Shown here one piece after another: positions 1-11,770 of a stretch of DNA of 64,000 nt. The notes below the pieces were generated by a model. That model saw only the letters and a list, made by a program, of their open reading frames with translations, did not search any database and was not told where the DNA came from. The number at the start of each line of letters is the position of its first letter. Within the stretch, counting starts at the first letter, position 1. This DNA is from Annona cherimola (lineage: Eukaryota; Streptophyta; Magnoliopsida; Magnoliales; Annonaceae), in contig CM059972.1 in NCBI GenBank assembly GCA_030490835.1, positions 41,643,452 through 41,707,451 of the forward strand. Direction: 5' to 3'. The translations under genes and the position numbers were made by a program.

Positions 1-328
1 TTTATTAAAATAAATAAATAATAAATAAAAAAATTAATTGGAAAGCAGCTGCAGGCAGGGGGCATAACCAGGGAACAACTGGAAATTTTGACCAAATCAA
101 TGGGCATGATCATCATCATCATCAACCAATGGTTAGGATTTATTTAGCCTAATTTAATTAATTTTAAAAACAAAAAAATAATAAATAAATAGGCTGCATA
201 GGGGCGTGAGAAGGCCTAGGGGGGTTGCACAAGGCTCCATGCATTTTTAGGAATTATAAAAAAATATATTTTTATAATTAAATACCTCAAGCTAGGAGTA
301 AATTCCAAATTCTTGAAAAATTCAATCC

Positions 329-336
329 TATAAATA
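329..336 (+). promoter_or_regulatory. TATA box of LTR-1
   Basis: TATAAATA sits in a CCTATAAATAGGGC context, 147 nt before the GTAAGT donor-like site. The inverted relative at 24599-24606 keeps the same box, which supports it as the LTR core promoter. Confidence 0.6.
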
Positions 337-1160
337 GGGCCAAGGGGGGACGTCCATATGCCTCATTCCATCCCAGCTCAACTTGATCAATCCAAGCTCT
401 CCAAGCCCCCACACGTCCAAGGAAGAAAAGAAGGAAGTTAGAGAGAAAAAGTGTGAGAAAAAGTGGGATATCTCCACTTCGGGTAAGTGATTTCCATCCA
501 AATTTCTTTTGGATATTAAGTAGGGTAAAACCATGCTTAGATAATTCCTAAGCATGAGAAAAAGAGTATAGATATAATGCCTAATTGGAATTATGCCGAA
601 ACATCAAAAATTTGGAGCAAAGATAGAGCATTCGAGAAAATAGCATATGATATGTGGAAATAATGCTCTAAAATTTATAAATGATGATTTGGGATATATG
701 AATATAATAAATATGATGTTGGAATGATGATATATTAATTTCATGATTTTTGGAATTAAGGATTATGCTTAAGTGAATTTATGTTGATTTTTAGTATATG
801 GAGAAAGTTTTTTTTAGCTAAATAAATGATGATAAATTCAAAATTTATGAAATTTTCCATGATATACTAAGCATAAGCTATGTCATGGTATTTTTAATTT
901 TTAGAAAAAATGTCAATTTTTGGATCCCATGAACAGTTATCATGTTTCTGTGAATAGTAACCTCGGATGAACAGTACCTACTACAGTAAACAACGTGATT
1001 TTGGAGAAAATTCAAGATTAATATTTATATCTAAGGATGGAATTTTTGAAGAATTGATGGATAAAAATATCCGTATAAAGAAATAATGCCCAAATATTAT
1101 AAAGCATGCATGGGAAGTAGCTTGAATAGAAGAAATGAAATATCCTTTTTCCTTGAATAG

Positions 1161-1199
1161 GAAAAGGAAAAGAAAAGGTCGAGAAGACCCACTGAGAAG
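1161..1199 (+). other. Predicted LTR mini-exon (39 nt)
   Basis: Purine-rich segment preceded by TTGAATAG and followed by GTAAGCAAG. Equivalent segments of 39-48 nt occupy the same relative position in the other long LTRs. Its use as an exon is inferred from this conservation; there are no transcript data. Confidence 0.4.
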
Positions 1200-1994
1200 G
1201 TAAGCAAGTTATATGTTTTGCAAATTATTTCTAAAATTCTTGAAATTGTTTGTGAATTGTTTTATGAAATTTATTTAAGGATGGCCACACCTATAACTGC
1301 TTTACATGAACTGAAGTACGTTTGTTAAATTTTTTATTAAATATTTTTTTATGAAATTGTTTATGATTTGCAAATATCATGCCAGCATGTGTATGTAAAT
1401 GAGCATGTGCACGAGGAATAGGCCTTAGTCGAGGTAGTAAGCGGACCGGATATCCCCCTCGCTATTGCCGAGTCGCTTATATAGTCCCAGGGCGGCGGCG
1501 AACTCCCTGAGATGGGAGAATGTATGGAATGGGCGCCTAGCTAGCGTCGCATTCAAAGGAATCTCATGAATGCTATGTATGCATTGCATTTGCATTTGAT
1601 GAAATACATGAAAATGATTGAAAAATTATGTATGGCTTGCTTATTGAGTATTATTACTCATCCATGTTTTTTCAACAACAAACAGGAAATTGATGATGAA
1701 GGTAGCATGCCAAGTGTTATGTAGTTTTGGTATGAATGTTATGTATGTAAATTTTATGTAAAGTCAATGATAATAATTTTGAGATGGAAATGTTTATGGA
1801 ACAGTTTTTTATCATAACTGTGATATGTGAACTATATTTCATGTTGGATGAATGATGGAAAATTTTCATGTATTGATATTATGTATATAAAAAAAATTCT
1901 GCTGTGTGATCAGGGCAATAATCCTGAGTCACGTTTACCAACAAAAAACGATCCCGGAGTAAGGCTTCTAGGTACCCCAGTTCGGGGCGTCACA

Positions 1995-3035
1995 GTATTT
2001 TTATGTCTTGTTTGTTATAAACAAGCCCCATGACGGGGATTATGAAAAGAATTTATGTGAAACTTGGTTTTGGACATAGGAATGTCCATTTCCAAAAGAT
2101 TTAAATGATAAGTGTTTTTGGACATAAGAATGTCCATCGCCAAAGGGCTTAACTGAAAAGTATTTTTTGACATATGAATGTCCATTGCCAAAAGAAAGTC
2201 ATGTCAAAAATGTTTTTGACGTAAAACATCCATTGGCAAAAGATGGTCTTACATTAATGTCTTAGAACATTAGAAATGTTCGCATAAGACTAAAGAAAGT
2301 TAATTAAAAAGGGTTAAACGAACATGTCTTGCCTTAACAAGCCCAGATATGGCTTGTAAATGATTTTAAGAATGAATGTTTCATGAAAATGTTCAAGGAC
2401 ATAAAACTGTCCTTATGAACAAAGGATTTTATGATAATATTTTAGGACATATAAATGTCTTCAAGTAAAAAGGTGTTTAAGATGTTTAAGAAAAAGGTTT
2501 TCAAGGAAGTCTTGCCCTAAAAGATAAAATGCTTGCTTACTGAGTTATCACTCACATTTTATTTTCCCAAACCTTATACAGGTACCGAAAAACTCAAGAG
2601 CTTGTGAACCTAAGCAGGAGAAGGAAAGATACGTGATGATAGTCATGTGGGCTATAAGGAATGGAATAGCATGGTTTAGAGTGTTAAGGTATGTTGATGT
2701 ATATGAACTTATTTAGAGTTATAAGTTCTATGTGATTCAATGATTGAATGTATGTATGTATGTATGGAATGTAAATACCATTGTTGAAAAGTATGAAGAG
2801 ATGCTATGAATGAAATTATGAAATTTTCTTACAAGTGTATCGCCGCTTATATGATGAATGATGTAGAATGTAAAGAAACGAATGATGATAGATAAAGGAA
2901 ATGAATCGAAAAAAAAAATTTGGACGAGATCCAATTAAGAACCCGCCGCATGATCAGGGTCACAATCCTGATTCACATTTACCAATCAATAAGGTCTTGA
3001 GGTAAGGATGTGACGTCTCAGTTTGGGGCGCCACA
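1995..3035 (+). repeat. Tekay-like LTR, 3' end (subfamily with hairpin array)
   Basis: This resumes the host LTR after LTR-1. It shares with 61480-62579 and 63601-64000 the CTTGTTTGTTATAAACAAGC block and the GGACAT...ATGTCC hairpin array. It then runs through an acceptor-like site ending at 2581 and a GTATGT donor-like site at 2689-2694. The terminal block carries a GTGATCAGG...CCTGATTCAC-type hairpin and ends GGGGCGCCACA at 3035. No primer-binding site follows, so the start of the internal region is deleted. Confidence 0.8.
2072..2462 (+). repeat. GGACAT/ATGTCC hairpin array
   Basis: Repeated units of roughly 50 nt, each centred on GGACAT, a few bases, ATGTCC and then a TTGCCAAAAG-like tail. 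The units are diverged and several stems are imperfect. The same array is present at 5081-5576 (minus), 61550-62015 and 63679-63985. Confidence 0.75.
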
Positions 3036-3041
3036 TAAGAA

Positions 3042-3472
3042 TTGAGACAAGGGTCAAGGATGTTCAGTTCAGGTCCAAAAGAAACTAAAACGGGGAAGAA
3101 AAAGGCTTGGAAGGGAAGTATGAAAAGAGAAAAAGGAGCCCCAAGGAAGAAAAGCCCGCCTTTATGTAGAAAATGTCAGAGGCGTCATATAGGCGAGTGC
3201 TTGAAAGGCTCAAACCGGTGCTATAAATGTGGGCAAACTGGCCATACAGCCAAGGGTGCAGGACAGGTGAAGCAAAGATCATCAAGTGTTACATTTGTGA
3301 TCAAACAGGACACATAGCTCCAAACTGCCCAAATAAGGCACAAACATCACAAGGACATGGAAGACCCACGCAACTCAGGATAGCCGGAGCAGCAAGTAAA
3401 TAGGGAACCTCTACAAACCCGGTACAAGTGCATGCCTTGACCCAAACAAAGTCACAAGAGTAGGAAGAAAAG
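3042..3472 (+). pseudogene. Ty3/gypsy gag C-terminus (zinc-knuckle region), broken
   Basis: C-terminal nucleocapsid part of a chromovirus gag, the RNA-binding end of the capsid protein. The frame from 3042 is lysine-rich and contains CRKC...HIGEC followed by CYKCGQTGHTAKG. The frame shifts near 3258. In the neighbouring frame a further knuckle, CYICDQTGHIAPNC, can be read. Stop codons interrupt the linker before the protease. The capsid domain upstream is missing: the fragment joins the LTR end directly. Basic CCHC knuckles of this kind fit Tekay/Del chromoviruses, though the lineage call is an inference. It is non-functional. Confidence 0.8.
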
Positions 3473-4812
3473 GTGGTCACGGGTATGGTTTATATTTTAG
3501 GAAATTCGGCAGTAGCCTTGTTTGATTCAGGTATTAGTTATTCATTCACAGCATGTCAATATGTGACCACACATGCACTACCGGTAGAGGAGATCAATAA
3601 GATAATTCATGTAGAATCCCCTGTTTATAGATTAGCTAGCTCTAGCCAAGTATGCAACGCATGCCCAATTAGGATAGGATCGTTGATTTTAGAAGCTGAT
3701 CTGATCCTACTACCTATAACTGAATTTAATATGATATTGGGTATGGATTGGTTGAGTCAATGGGAAGCTACTATTGATTGTAAAAATAAAAAGGTACAAT
3801 TTAAAGCGGCTCCAGAAAAAGAGATAGCCATTGGAAAGTTAAGACAACCTGAAAATTCAACTATACTGATATCATTAATAAAAGCGGTCAAGATGATCCG
3901 CCAAAAGTGCCAAGCTTATCTGGTATCAGTTAATGTGAAGAAAGGCACGGAGGTAGAAATAAACCAAATCCCGGTGGTTAGGGAATTTCTCGATGTGTTT
4001 CCAAAGGAACTAACCACATTGCCTCTACAAAGAGAGATGGATATAACCATAAATATCATACCAGGTACAACCTCAATATCTAAGACTCCCTACAAAATGG
4101 CGCCAGCTAAAATGAACGAGTTGAGAACTCAAATACAGGAGAAATTAGATAAAGGTTTTATCAGACCCAGTGTATCACCTTAGGGAGCTCTAGTGTTATT
4201 TGTAAGGAAAAAGGATAAAAGTTTGAAACTTATCGACTATAGAGAATTAAATAAAGTCATAGTGAAGAACAAGTATCCATTGCACAGGATCGATGATTTA
4301 TTCGATCAATTGCAAGGGGCTACAACTTTCTCTAAGATCGACTTACAGTCAGGGTACCATTAGTTAAGAATAAGTCCTACCGATGTTCACAATACGGCTT
4401 TTCGAACTAGGTATAGACATAATGAGTTTTAGTGATGCCTTTCAAGCTCAGTAATGCCCTTGCTGTATTCATGGACATGATAAATAGAGTATTTCGGGAT
4501 TATCTCGATCAATTTGTGGTTGTATTTATTGACGATGCCCTAATTTACTCAAAAACGGAGAAAGAACATGAAATTCATTTACGAAAGGTATTGGAAAAGT
4601 TGAGAAAAGAAAGATTATATGCCAAGTTAAAGAAACGTGAATTTCGGTTGAAACAAGTAAGATTTCTGGGACATGTAATATCAGAAAAAGGTGTTCAGGT
4701 CGACCCTCAGAACATTGAGACAATATTGAAGTGGCAGAGACCGACGACTATTACAGAAATCCGAATTTTTCTAGGATTTGCAAGTTATTACAGAAGATTC
4801 ATTGGATCATCT
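3473..4812 (+). pseudogene. Ty3/gypsy pol fragment: protease and reverse transcriptase, broken
   Basis: The first ORF (3473-4183) carries a retropepsin-like domain with the ALFDSG active-site motif at about residues 16-21 and MILGMDWL further on, then the start of the RT (KLDKGFIRPSVSP). A TAG stop at 4181-4183 replaces the usual tryptophan. RT motifs continue in frame fragments ([32 protein letters not shown]), with another stop after GYH and a one-base loss near 4430. A second ORF (4432-4821) holds the catalytic [12 protein letters not shown] and the FLGHVIS and [10 protein letters not shown] motifs. RNase H, integrase and chromodomain are absent, because the sequence switches abruptly at about 4812 into an inverted LTR. 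It is a dead fragment of a Tekay-like chromovirus. Confidence 0.88.
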
Positions 4813-5080
4813 AGAACTTAAAACTTTAATTAAGTTCCCATATACATTAACATACCTTAGAACTTTAATCATGCTATCCCATTCCTTATAGCCCACATGG
4901 CTACTATCACATACCTTCCTTCATTGCTTAGGTTCGTATCTTCTTGAGTTTCCCGGTACCTGTCTAAGGTTTAGGAAAACAAAACGTGAGTGATAACTCA
5001 GTAAGAAAGCATTTTATCTTTTAGGGCAAGATTTCCTTTAAAATGTTTTCCTTAAACATCTTGAACACATTTTTATCTTA

Positions 5081-5576
5081 AGACATTTATATGTCCTAAA
5101 ACATTGTCATAAAATCCTTTGTTCATGAGGACAGTTTTATGTCCTTGAACACTTTCATAAAACATTCAATCTTAAAATCATTTACAAGTCACATCTGGGC
5201 TTGTTAAGGGAAAACATATACGTTTTGCCTTCTTTAATAAATTTTTTCTTAGTCTTCTGTGAACATTTCTAATGTTCCAAGACATTTACATAAAACCATC
5301 TTTTGCCAGTGGACGTTTTACATCCAAAACATTTTTCATCATAAATCCTTTTTAGAGAAGGACATTCTCATGTCCTAAAACATCATTCACATAAGCCTTT
5401 TTCGGCAAGGGATATTTTTATGTCCAAAAACATTTATCATCGTTAATTCATTTAGCCAAGGGACATTTGATGTCCTAAAACATTTTTGACATAACTTTCT
5501 TTGGCTATGGACATTCATATCTCCTAAAACATTTTTTCCATTTAAGCCTTTTGGAAATGGTCATTCTTATGTCCAA
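5081..5576 (-). repeat. GGACAT/ATGTCC hairpin array (inverted copy)
   Basis: About nine or ten units with ATGTCC and GGACAT half-sites and TTTGGC-type spacers. It is the inverted counterpart of the array at 2072-2462, so the two could pair as long inverted arms. Confidence 0.75.
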
Positions 5577-6075
5577 AATCAAGTTTGACATAAATTCTTT
5601 TCATAATCCCCGTCTTGAGGCTTGTTTATAATAAACAAGGTATAAAATACATAATCATTTTCTTAAAAAGCATTTGCATAGAAAACATTTCATTTCATCC
5701 TTGTTATTACACTTTTCGTGTAAAACACCCTATTTTTAGGATAACCATTTCATAAAAATTCCTTTAGGATAACTTTTCATAAAAATGCTTTTATGTCCCA
5801 ATCTTTGGGATTTTCAAAAGAAAAATATAACAAATGCTTTTCTCCCCATTCAGTATGACACTTAACAAGTGATCATTCTACCTTTTGGAAGAAAATCCTT
5901 AATAGCACACTAACTAGATAGTTGTTTTCTTCATCCTCCTCCCATCTCAGGGAGGGCGCCGCTGGCCTCTTGCTATCCCTTAGCGATTTGGCCTTATGTT
6001 GAGTGGGCCTCGGTCCATCTCCGACAGTACTCTACAATCGGCATATTCCATGTATTGGTGCATCATACATCCTGA

Positions 6076-6243
6076 TCACAAACCGCAGTCTGTATGGTTT
6101 AAAGTATCACATACCGCAGCTCGTGTCCTTTTAAACCGAGATCACAGACTATAGTCTGCATCCATACTTGAAAAACTCACAGACCGAAGTCTGTATCTTT
6201 AAAAATTATTTTGAAAACACATCACAGACCGCAGCCCGTGTCA
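6076..6243 (-). repeat. ACGGACTG/GTCTGT hairpin array (inverted copy)
   Basis: Units reading ACAGACYGCAGTCTGT-like on this strand recur about every 35-50 nt. They match the arrays at 60873-61043 and 63006-63172 in reverse complement. Confidence 0.7.
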
Positions 6244-6395
6244 ACTTGTAAAGCGAGCGCACCCACTTTAAACAAGTTGTTATTTGAAATCTAATTTTCG
6301 GATAATCATCCTTAAATTCTTTTAGAAACATTTTAAGTAAAATATTTTGATAAACATTTGAAATGTTTGAGAAACAATACATCTTAAAACCCTTA

Positions 6396-6400
6396 TAAAA
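6396..6400. repeat. Target-site duplication TAAAA (left)
   Basis: TAAAA immediately before the LTR terminus TGTGGCGCC. The partner is at 20769-20773. Confidence 0.85.
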
Positions 6401-7459
6401 TGTGGCGCCTCGGCCCGAGCGTCACATCCTTACTCAGGATCTATCGATTGGTAAACGTGATCAGGATTGTTGTCCTGTCACACGGCGGGATTTATCGGAT
6501 GTTTATCCTGATAATTCTGGTCATATAGAGTTCATAAAACACTTCATATTCTCATAAATTCATTTAATTACATTTCTAAGTCATTTTGAATCATTCACTT
6601 CATACAAACATGCTGTTCGGTGACATTTCATCTTTTTGCCAAATCAGATGTCACTACATGTATAAAACATAGTCATCCATACATAACATTCGAATAGTTG
6701 ACATCTATTTAATATAAAACACTGCATATAATTTACAATCATTTCACATAATTGCATAACATAAATTTCTTCATGGATTCCTTATGCCGGTGCTTTCTCC
6801 TTTGCCATATCCTGTCCATCACCTGTCTTTGGGTTTGGAAAACGAAAACGTGAGTCGAAACTCAATAAGCCAGCTATTTGCATTTTTCAGGCAACATTTT
6901 TCATTTCAAATCAACTTGGAAAGCATCTTATACCTTGTCCAAAGGTATATCTTGAAAACGTGAAATCCTATACCCATCACGGGTCTCATATGCATAATGC
7001 CATATGAAAAACATGAACTTGAACATCATTTTTCCCTTAGGATGGAAGCTAGCCAGGCGACCATCCGTCACGTTAACTCCCATTTCAGAGAGGGCGCCGC
7101 CGGCCATCGGCCTATTACAAGCGACTTGGTCACACCAAGGGGGGATAACTGGTCCGCTTATACCCTTCAAGTGGACCTCGTATCCTGTGCATATGAACTT
7201 TTGCATAAATTCATCTTTAACATGCTAGCATGATTTTCAATCATAAACATTAAACCACATCATTTTTCCATAGAATTTATAAAAGAAACATTTCATAATC
7301 ATTGCATTTGAAATATACATCATTTCAACACCATTTAGCAAAGGGATGGCCATCCTTAAACCCATTAGAAATAATTTCATCAAACAAGTTAGAATATAAA
7401 TTGCATTTATGGAAACAATTTAGAAAAGCAAAAATCCTTTAGAAAATTTTCTTGCTTAC

Positions 7460-7503
7460 CTGAACTTCTTAGCTTTCCTCGGTCACTTTCTCTTTGCCTT
7501 TGC
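7460..7503 (-). other. Predicted LTR mini-exon (44 nt)
   Basis: Minus-strand segment flanked by TTTTCATGTAG upstream and GTAAGCAAG downstream (7454-7459). It begins GCAAAGGCAAAGAG, like the mini-exons of the other LTRs. Exon status is inferred only. Confidence 0.4.
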
Positions 7504-9127
7504 CTACATGAAAATGGTATGAATTTTTATACATTTCCTTTTCATTACATGACATTCAGTTTTCCAACCCATTCCATATACACACATCATTTATTTGACT
7601 TCATAAGTCATCATACACATATATGGCTTAATTTGCACATCTTAGCACCTTTTACACACATTCAGCTATCATACAACATAGCATATACACATAACCCTAA
7701 AATTAGGGTATTCATTTAAATTTCATAAAATTCATTCCATAAACATCATTCATAGCTTCATTAAGCTTACTTTGCAATTTTTCCCGTTTTTTCTCAAAAC
7801 ACACATACGAGTGTTTCTTTTACATACATAGCATTGCCTTAGCTTCATAAATCAAGTCCAAAATTTTGGATTAATAACATATCATTTAAAACAGATCCAT
7901 AAACATGGAATTCATCTCATTTTCATGCATTTTTTCATAAAATTATTTTTCAAAAGTCATTCATCACCCGTTTACTGTTATCCCTTCACATAAGGTCATT
8001 TAGCGCTTAAACACAATGCATTTCATAAAATTTCTTAACTCAGAAATTTAATCCCTTTTTCAGCAGGTTAATTACCCTTTAATACCACTTTACTTAAGGT
8101 ATTTTCATGGGATATAAAATCCATTCTTCATAGGTTCCCATAACAGCAAGTTTGGAACCCGTTTTCCACCCGTTTAACGTGTCTTTTGACACATAACTAT
8201 GGGCATCCCTAAAATCCGAATTTTTCAGCAATATATCCATTTTTTCTCAACCCATTTTCTAGGTTTTAACACATATTCAATATTCATACATTTCCATTTC
8301 TCAAAACAGCGGGTAACCCAAACGTTTTGAGACCCGTTTCCACTCCATACATGCATTACTTCAAAAATTCATAAAAATCAGTTATAGGGTTTATTTTTCC
8401 CAAATATTTTGGGCATCCATAATACCTTAAATATAGGGTATTTTAACCTACATAGCATACATAAAACATGCAAGTTCATTTCCATAACATTTTTAACCCA
8501 AAAATTAAGAAATTAGGTCAAAATCCATACTTTGCATTCCATAACTTCAAAATTTCATCACTTAAGCATAAACCCTCATATATTTGGCATGAATACATGA
8601 TTCATAGCTTAATCAAATCATCAAATCAAAACAGCAACTTATCTTGGAGATTTAGGGTTTAACAACTCGGATTTTTCATTTCATATGCATGCATAACTCC
8701 ATTTCCATGAACTCTAGCTTAAAAATTCATTCTTAAAACTTAATACCCAATCCATATTCATGCAAAGACATGTTAAAAAATCATTTTACAGATTCTTTAA
8801 GCATGCTTTTCATTTCCAAGTTTTGAGTTTAAGAACTCAAGTTAAACAACCCAAAATCATCACATACTTACTTGGATTTGTAGCAAATCAAATCTTAGCA
8901 ACTTGAAGTAATTTATTCTTCAAATTTCCTTCCTTTTTCCCTTGCTTTTCTACTCTATTTTGCTGGAAAAAAATTCGTGGGTTGCTGGTTCCCTTGGTCG
9001 TTTTCAGCACTTAGAAAGTTTTCCCAAAATTCATCTCAACTTAACGTGCAAAGGCCATATACATGTTGTTGGAATTTTTCCAGCAGTGGGGCCCACTTGA
9101 GCTGCAATTCCACCCCTATTCAATGCT

Positions 9128-9132
9128 CCCTT
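9128..9132. repeat. Target-site duplication CCCTT (left)
   Basis: CCCTT precedes TGTTGG. The copy after CCAACA lies at 10953-10957. Confidence 0.88.
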
Positions 9133-9269
9133 TGTTGGAAATATGTGGAAAACTAGCTAAATCTATGTTTTGATGATTAACAAATCAATTTGAGTAAGTC
9201 TTGGCTACTAACACGTTTGTGGAAATGTTTAAGGCATATACATTTGAAGAAAATAAAGCATGGAAGGCC

Positions 9270-9547
9270 AAGTCGTTCTCCAAGTCGACCCCAAGATCGA
9301 CTTCAAGAAGCCAAATCTGTCCAGAGTTGAAAATGGGAGAAGAACAAGTGAAGTCGCAGGCCAAGTCAACTCCACTTGCGACTTGGGAAGCCAAGTCGCA
9401 AACGAAGTCGACTCCAGCATCGACTTCAGTCGGGAGATTCACTCCAGAGCTGAATTTGGGATGGAAGAATGCCGAAGTCGCAAACGAAGTCGACTCCAGT
9501 TGCGACTTGGGGGAAGTTGCAGACGAAGTCGACCCCAAGTGCGACTT
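9270..9547 (+). repeat. Palindromic-module cluster, distal (solo copia LTR)
   Basis: About five modules of the form AAGTCG(C/A)A, spacer, AAGTCGACT, spacer, GCGACTT. They recur with about 34-bp cores and are separated by variable linkers. Confidence 0.8.
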
Positions 9548-9967
9548 GAGGACTTCTAAGCTCAAAGATGCAGTTTCAAGCTCATTCCAAGAATCTATTT
9601 GAACTTTCTCAAATCCAAAGTAAGGTGCAAAGACTATTCTCAAGATTAACTTGAGTTTCTTAACGTTCAAAATAAGAATACATGTTCAAGATCAAATCAA
9701 GTCTATCAAGTCCAAGGCAAAGATTCAAGCATGCTCCAAGATGAAGAAATAATCAAGTCATGAAGATCAATATGAATCAAAAGCAAGCATGGTGCATGAA
9801 TCTACCATGCAAGATTCAAGTTCTTCAAAGATTCACAAGGTTCAAGCTAATCCAAGAAGAATCAAAGAAAATCTCTTCAAGAATCACAAGATCTACAAGT
9901 ATAAGGAGCCATTCTAGAATGAAAGAAAATCAATGAGGATCAAAGCATATTTTGCAAAGACCAAGTC

Positions 9968-10225
9968 AAGTCGCAACCCAAGTCGACTCCATGATCGACT
10001 TGAGTTGAAGTCTGAAGCCAAAGTCGACTCAAGACTCAGACTTGGAACCTGAAGAGGTGAAGTCGCACCCGAAGTCGACTTCACTTGCGACTTGGGTCAA
10101 GTCGATACCCAAGTCGACCCGACCTGGAACTTGAAGTTGCGACGGAGAGGCGAAGTCGCACCCGAAGTCGACTCCATCTGCGACTTGGGCGAAGTCGCAT
10201 CCGAAGTCGACTCCGCATGCGACTT
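9968..10225 (+). repeat. Palindromic-module cluster, proximal (solo copia LTR)
   Basis: About six modules of the same 34-bp plan, ending 86 bp upstream of the TATA box. Individual modules vary, for example AAGTCGATACCC at the outer arm, but the central GTCGAC is kept in nearly all. Confidence 0.8.
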
Positions 10226-10310
10226 GGGTCGCAACGGTCGAAATTTATTCGAACGTTGGCGCATTAAATGCGCGCCACCTACCTTCTAACATTCGGATTC
10301 CCTCCAAAAT

Positions 10311-10318
10311 TATAAAAG
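10311..10318 (+). promoter_or_regulatory. TATA box of solo copia LTR
   Basis: TATAAAAG follows the CGGATTCCCTCCAAAAT block that is shared by all copia LTRs in the window. Confidence 0.65.
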
Positions 10319-11402
10319 ACATTCATGGTGGACGAGGGAAGTAGCTGAGAATCATTAAGTGTGCTTAACTCCTATATCTAAGAGCTTAAAAGAGATCAAG
10401 TCATTCAAAGAAGAAGAACTCTGCTTCAAACTGCTAGAGCTCAATCTCTGAATCTTCAAAGCCTATATTACAAGTTCTTCTCTGCGCCAAATTGCTTTTA
10501 CACATCTGTAAAGTGTAGACTCCTTTTGTTATTTCATTTTGATGTATTGAACTTGATTTAGTTTGAGGAACTAAGATCAAGTGTAAGCAAAGTAGTGTGT
10601 GATTGGAGTGGAACTCATCACCTACTTGTGCTGTGTTGTGTTGAAGCCCCCTAGAGCTGGAATCTAGAAGAGAGCAGTGGCTCTAATTGTATTTGAAGAA
10701 TACAATAGTGGAACCCAAGTCACAAGGAGTGTGAGCTTGGAAGAGTGGAGTAGGGAGGTTGCCCGAACCACTATAAAAATCTTGTGTGCTTGATTTATAT
10801 TTCTGCTCTCTACATTATATTTCTTTCCATTTCGTTTCTTCATTAAGGGGACTAGATTAATCTGGGGTAAAGTTTCTGTTTAAGTTATAAATTTTTAAAT
10901 ACCCAATTCACCCCTCCCCTCTTGGGTAATTGCCATCAACTCGGGACCAACACCCTTATTTACCATATGAGGTGGGTGAATTTGGGCCAAGTAAAATGCG
11001 TTTTTACTTTTTACCAAAAATCATAAAATCTACATCACTTTGACCGTAAACTGCATAGCCATTTCACGCCCAAAACTGTCCAGATTTTTGCATCCCATTT
11101 TTCATTTTTATTTCATGTATAAATGTGGGTAATTTATGCTCCCAATCACACTTTAATTCCTCCATAAATTTGGTGTTAAGAAAAATTAATAAAATGGCTA
11201 AAACTGCCATTTTTCTGCACATTATTCCACCCACAATGCAGTCCACGTTTTCAGCAGCATGTTCCTCCCTTTTGCATTTTTTTAATGCTGAAACTCTCCA
11301 TTATTTCTTGCAAAAATTATTTACTTGCATCCCTGCAACCATTAAGCATTTTTAAAAAATAAAAAAAATCAAAAATTGGCCACGTAGCAGCCCTTGGACG
11401 TC

Positions 11403-11407
11403 CCTCC
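11403..11407. repeat. Target-site duplication CCTCC (left)
   Basis: CCTCC before TGTTGGG; repeated at 19961-19965 after CCAACA. Confidence 0.92.
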
Positions 11408-11670
11408 TGTTGGGTCCCGAATAGATGACAAAACCCAAGAGGGGAGGGGTGAATTGGGTTCTTAAAAATTTCTTTTGGTAACTTAAAACTTAACCCCTTG
11501 TAGAATTAATCCCCTTTAATGAAGAAACTGAATGGAAAGCAAAGTAATAAAGAGAGCAGAAATAAAAGCAAGTAGACAAGGATTTTATAGTGGTTCGGGA
11601 AACCTCCCTACTCCACTCTTCCAAGCTCACACTCCTTGTGACTTGGGTTCCACTATTGTATTCTGCGAAT

Positions 11671-11770
11671 ACAACTAGAGCCTCTTGCTCTCTTCTAGAT
11701 TCTAGCTCTAGGGGGCATATACAACCAGAGCCTCTTGCTCTCTTCTAGATTCTAGCTCTAGGGGGCATAT
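11671..11770 (-). repeat. 50-bp tandem duplication inside the LTR
   Basis: Units 11671-11720 and 11721-11770 differ at one base. The other LTR has the same duplication at 18590-18689, so it predates this insertion. Element 2 and the solo LTR have a single unit. Confidence 0.9.

Larger units (their letters stand above)
1..1994 (+). repeat. Tekay/Del-like long LTR, 3' part (LTR-1)
   Basis: This is non-coding long-LTR sequence whose 5' part lies outside the window. It matches, in inverted orientation, the LTR at 22722-27583: both share the TATA region, the AGTAGGGTAAAACC-type block and the mini-exon. It ends GGGGCGTCACA at 1994, the same CACA terminus as the other LTRs here. The next bases (GTATT, 1995-1999) resume a different LTR, and an uninterrupted relative near 63601 reads straight through this point, so LTR-1 was inserted there. 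GTATT is the likely target duplication, but its partner is off-window. Splice-like sites: GTAAGT at 483-488, a mini-exon at 1161-1199, and an acceptor ending at 1685. A GC-rich hairpin lies at 1503-1518. No coding sequence was seen. Confidence 0.8.
4813..6400 (-). repeat. Tekay-like LTR fragment, inverted, 3' side
   Basis: Reverse complement of the 1995-2725 LTR type and of 60820-62270. It keeps the GTATG donor-like site (complement of 4851-4855), the CAG acceptor ending at 4960, hairpin array A (5081-5576), the GC-rich hairpin (5939-5954) and hairpin array B (6076-6243). Its own 3' terminus (about 300 bp) is missing where it abuts the gypsy pol fragment. It is interrupted at 6400 by a solo LTR and resumes at 20774. 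Confidence 0.8.
9133..10952 (+). mobile_element. Solo LTR of a SIRE-like copia element
   Basis: 1,820 bp running from TGTTGGAAATATG to CGGGACCAACA, with a perfect 5-bp CCCTT duplication on each side and no internal region. It is related to the LTRs of the two copia elements in this window but lies in the opposite orientation and represents a diverged subfamily. U3 carries two clusters of the AAGTCG/AGTCGACT palindromic modules (9270-9547 and 9968-10225). These are followed by the inverted repeat GCGCATTAAATGCGC (10259-10273) and a TATA box. Small ORFs inside are translations of the modules, not genes. Confidence 0.9.

Noticed and set aside
3473..4821. Functional gypsy reverse transcriptase
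   Set aside because: In-frame stops, a frameshift, and no RNase H or integrase; clearly a fragment.
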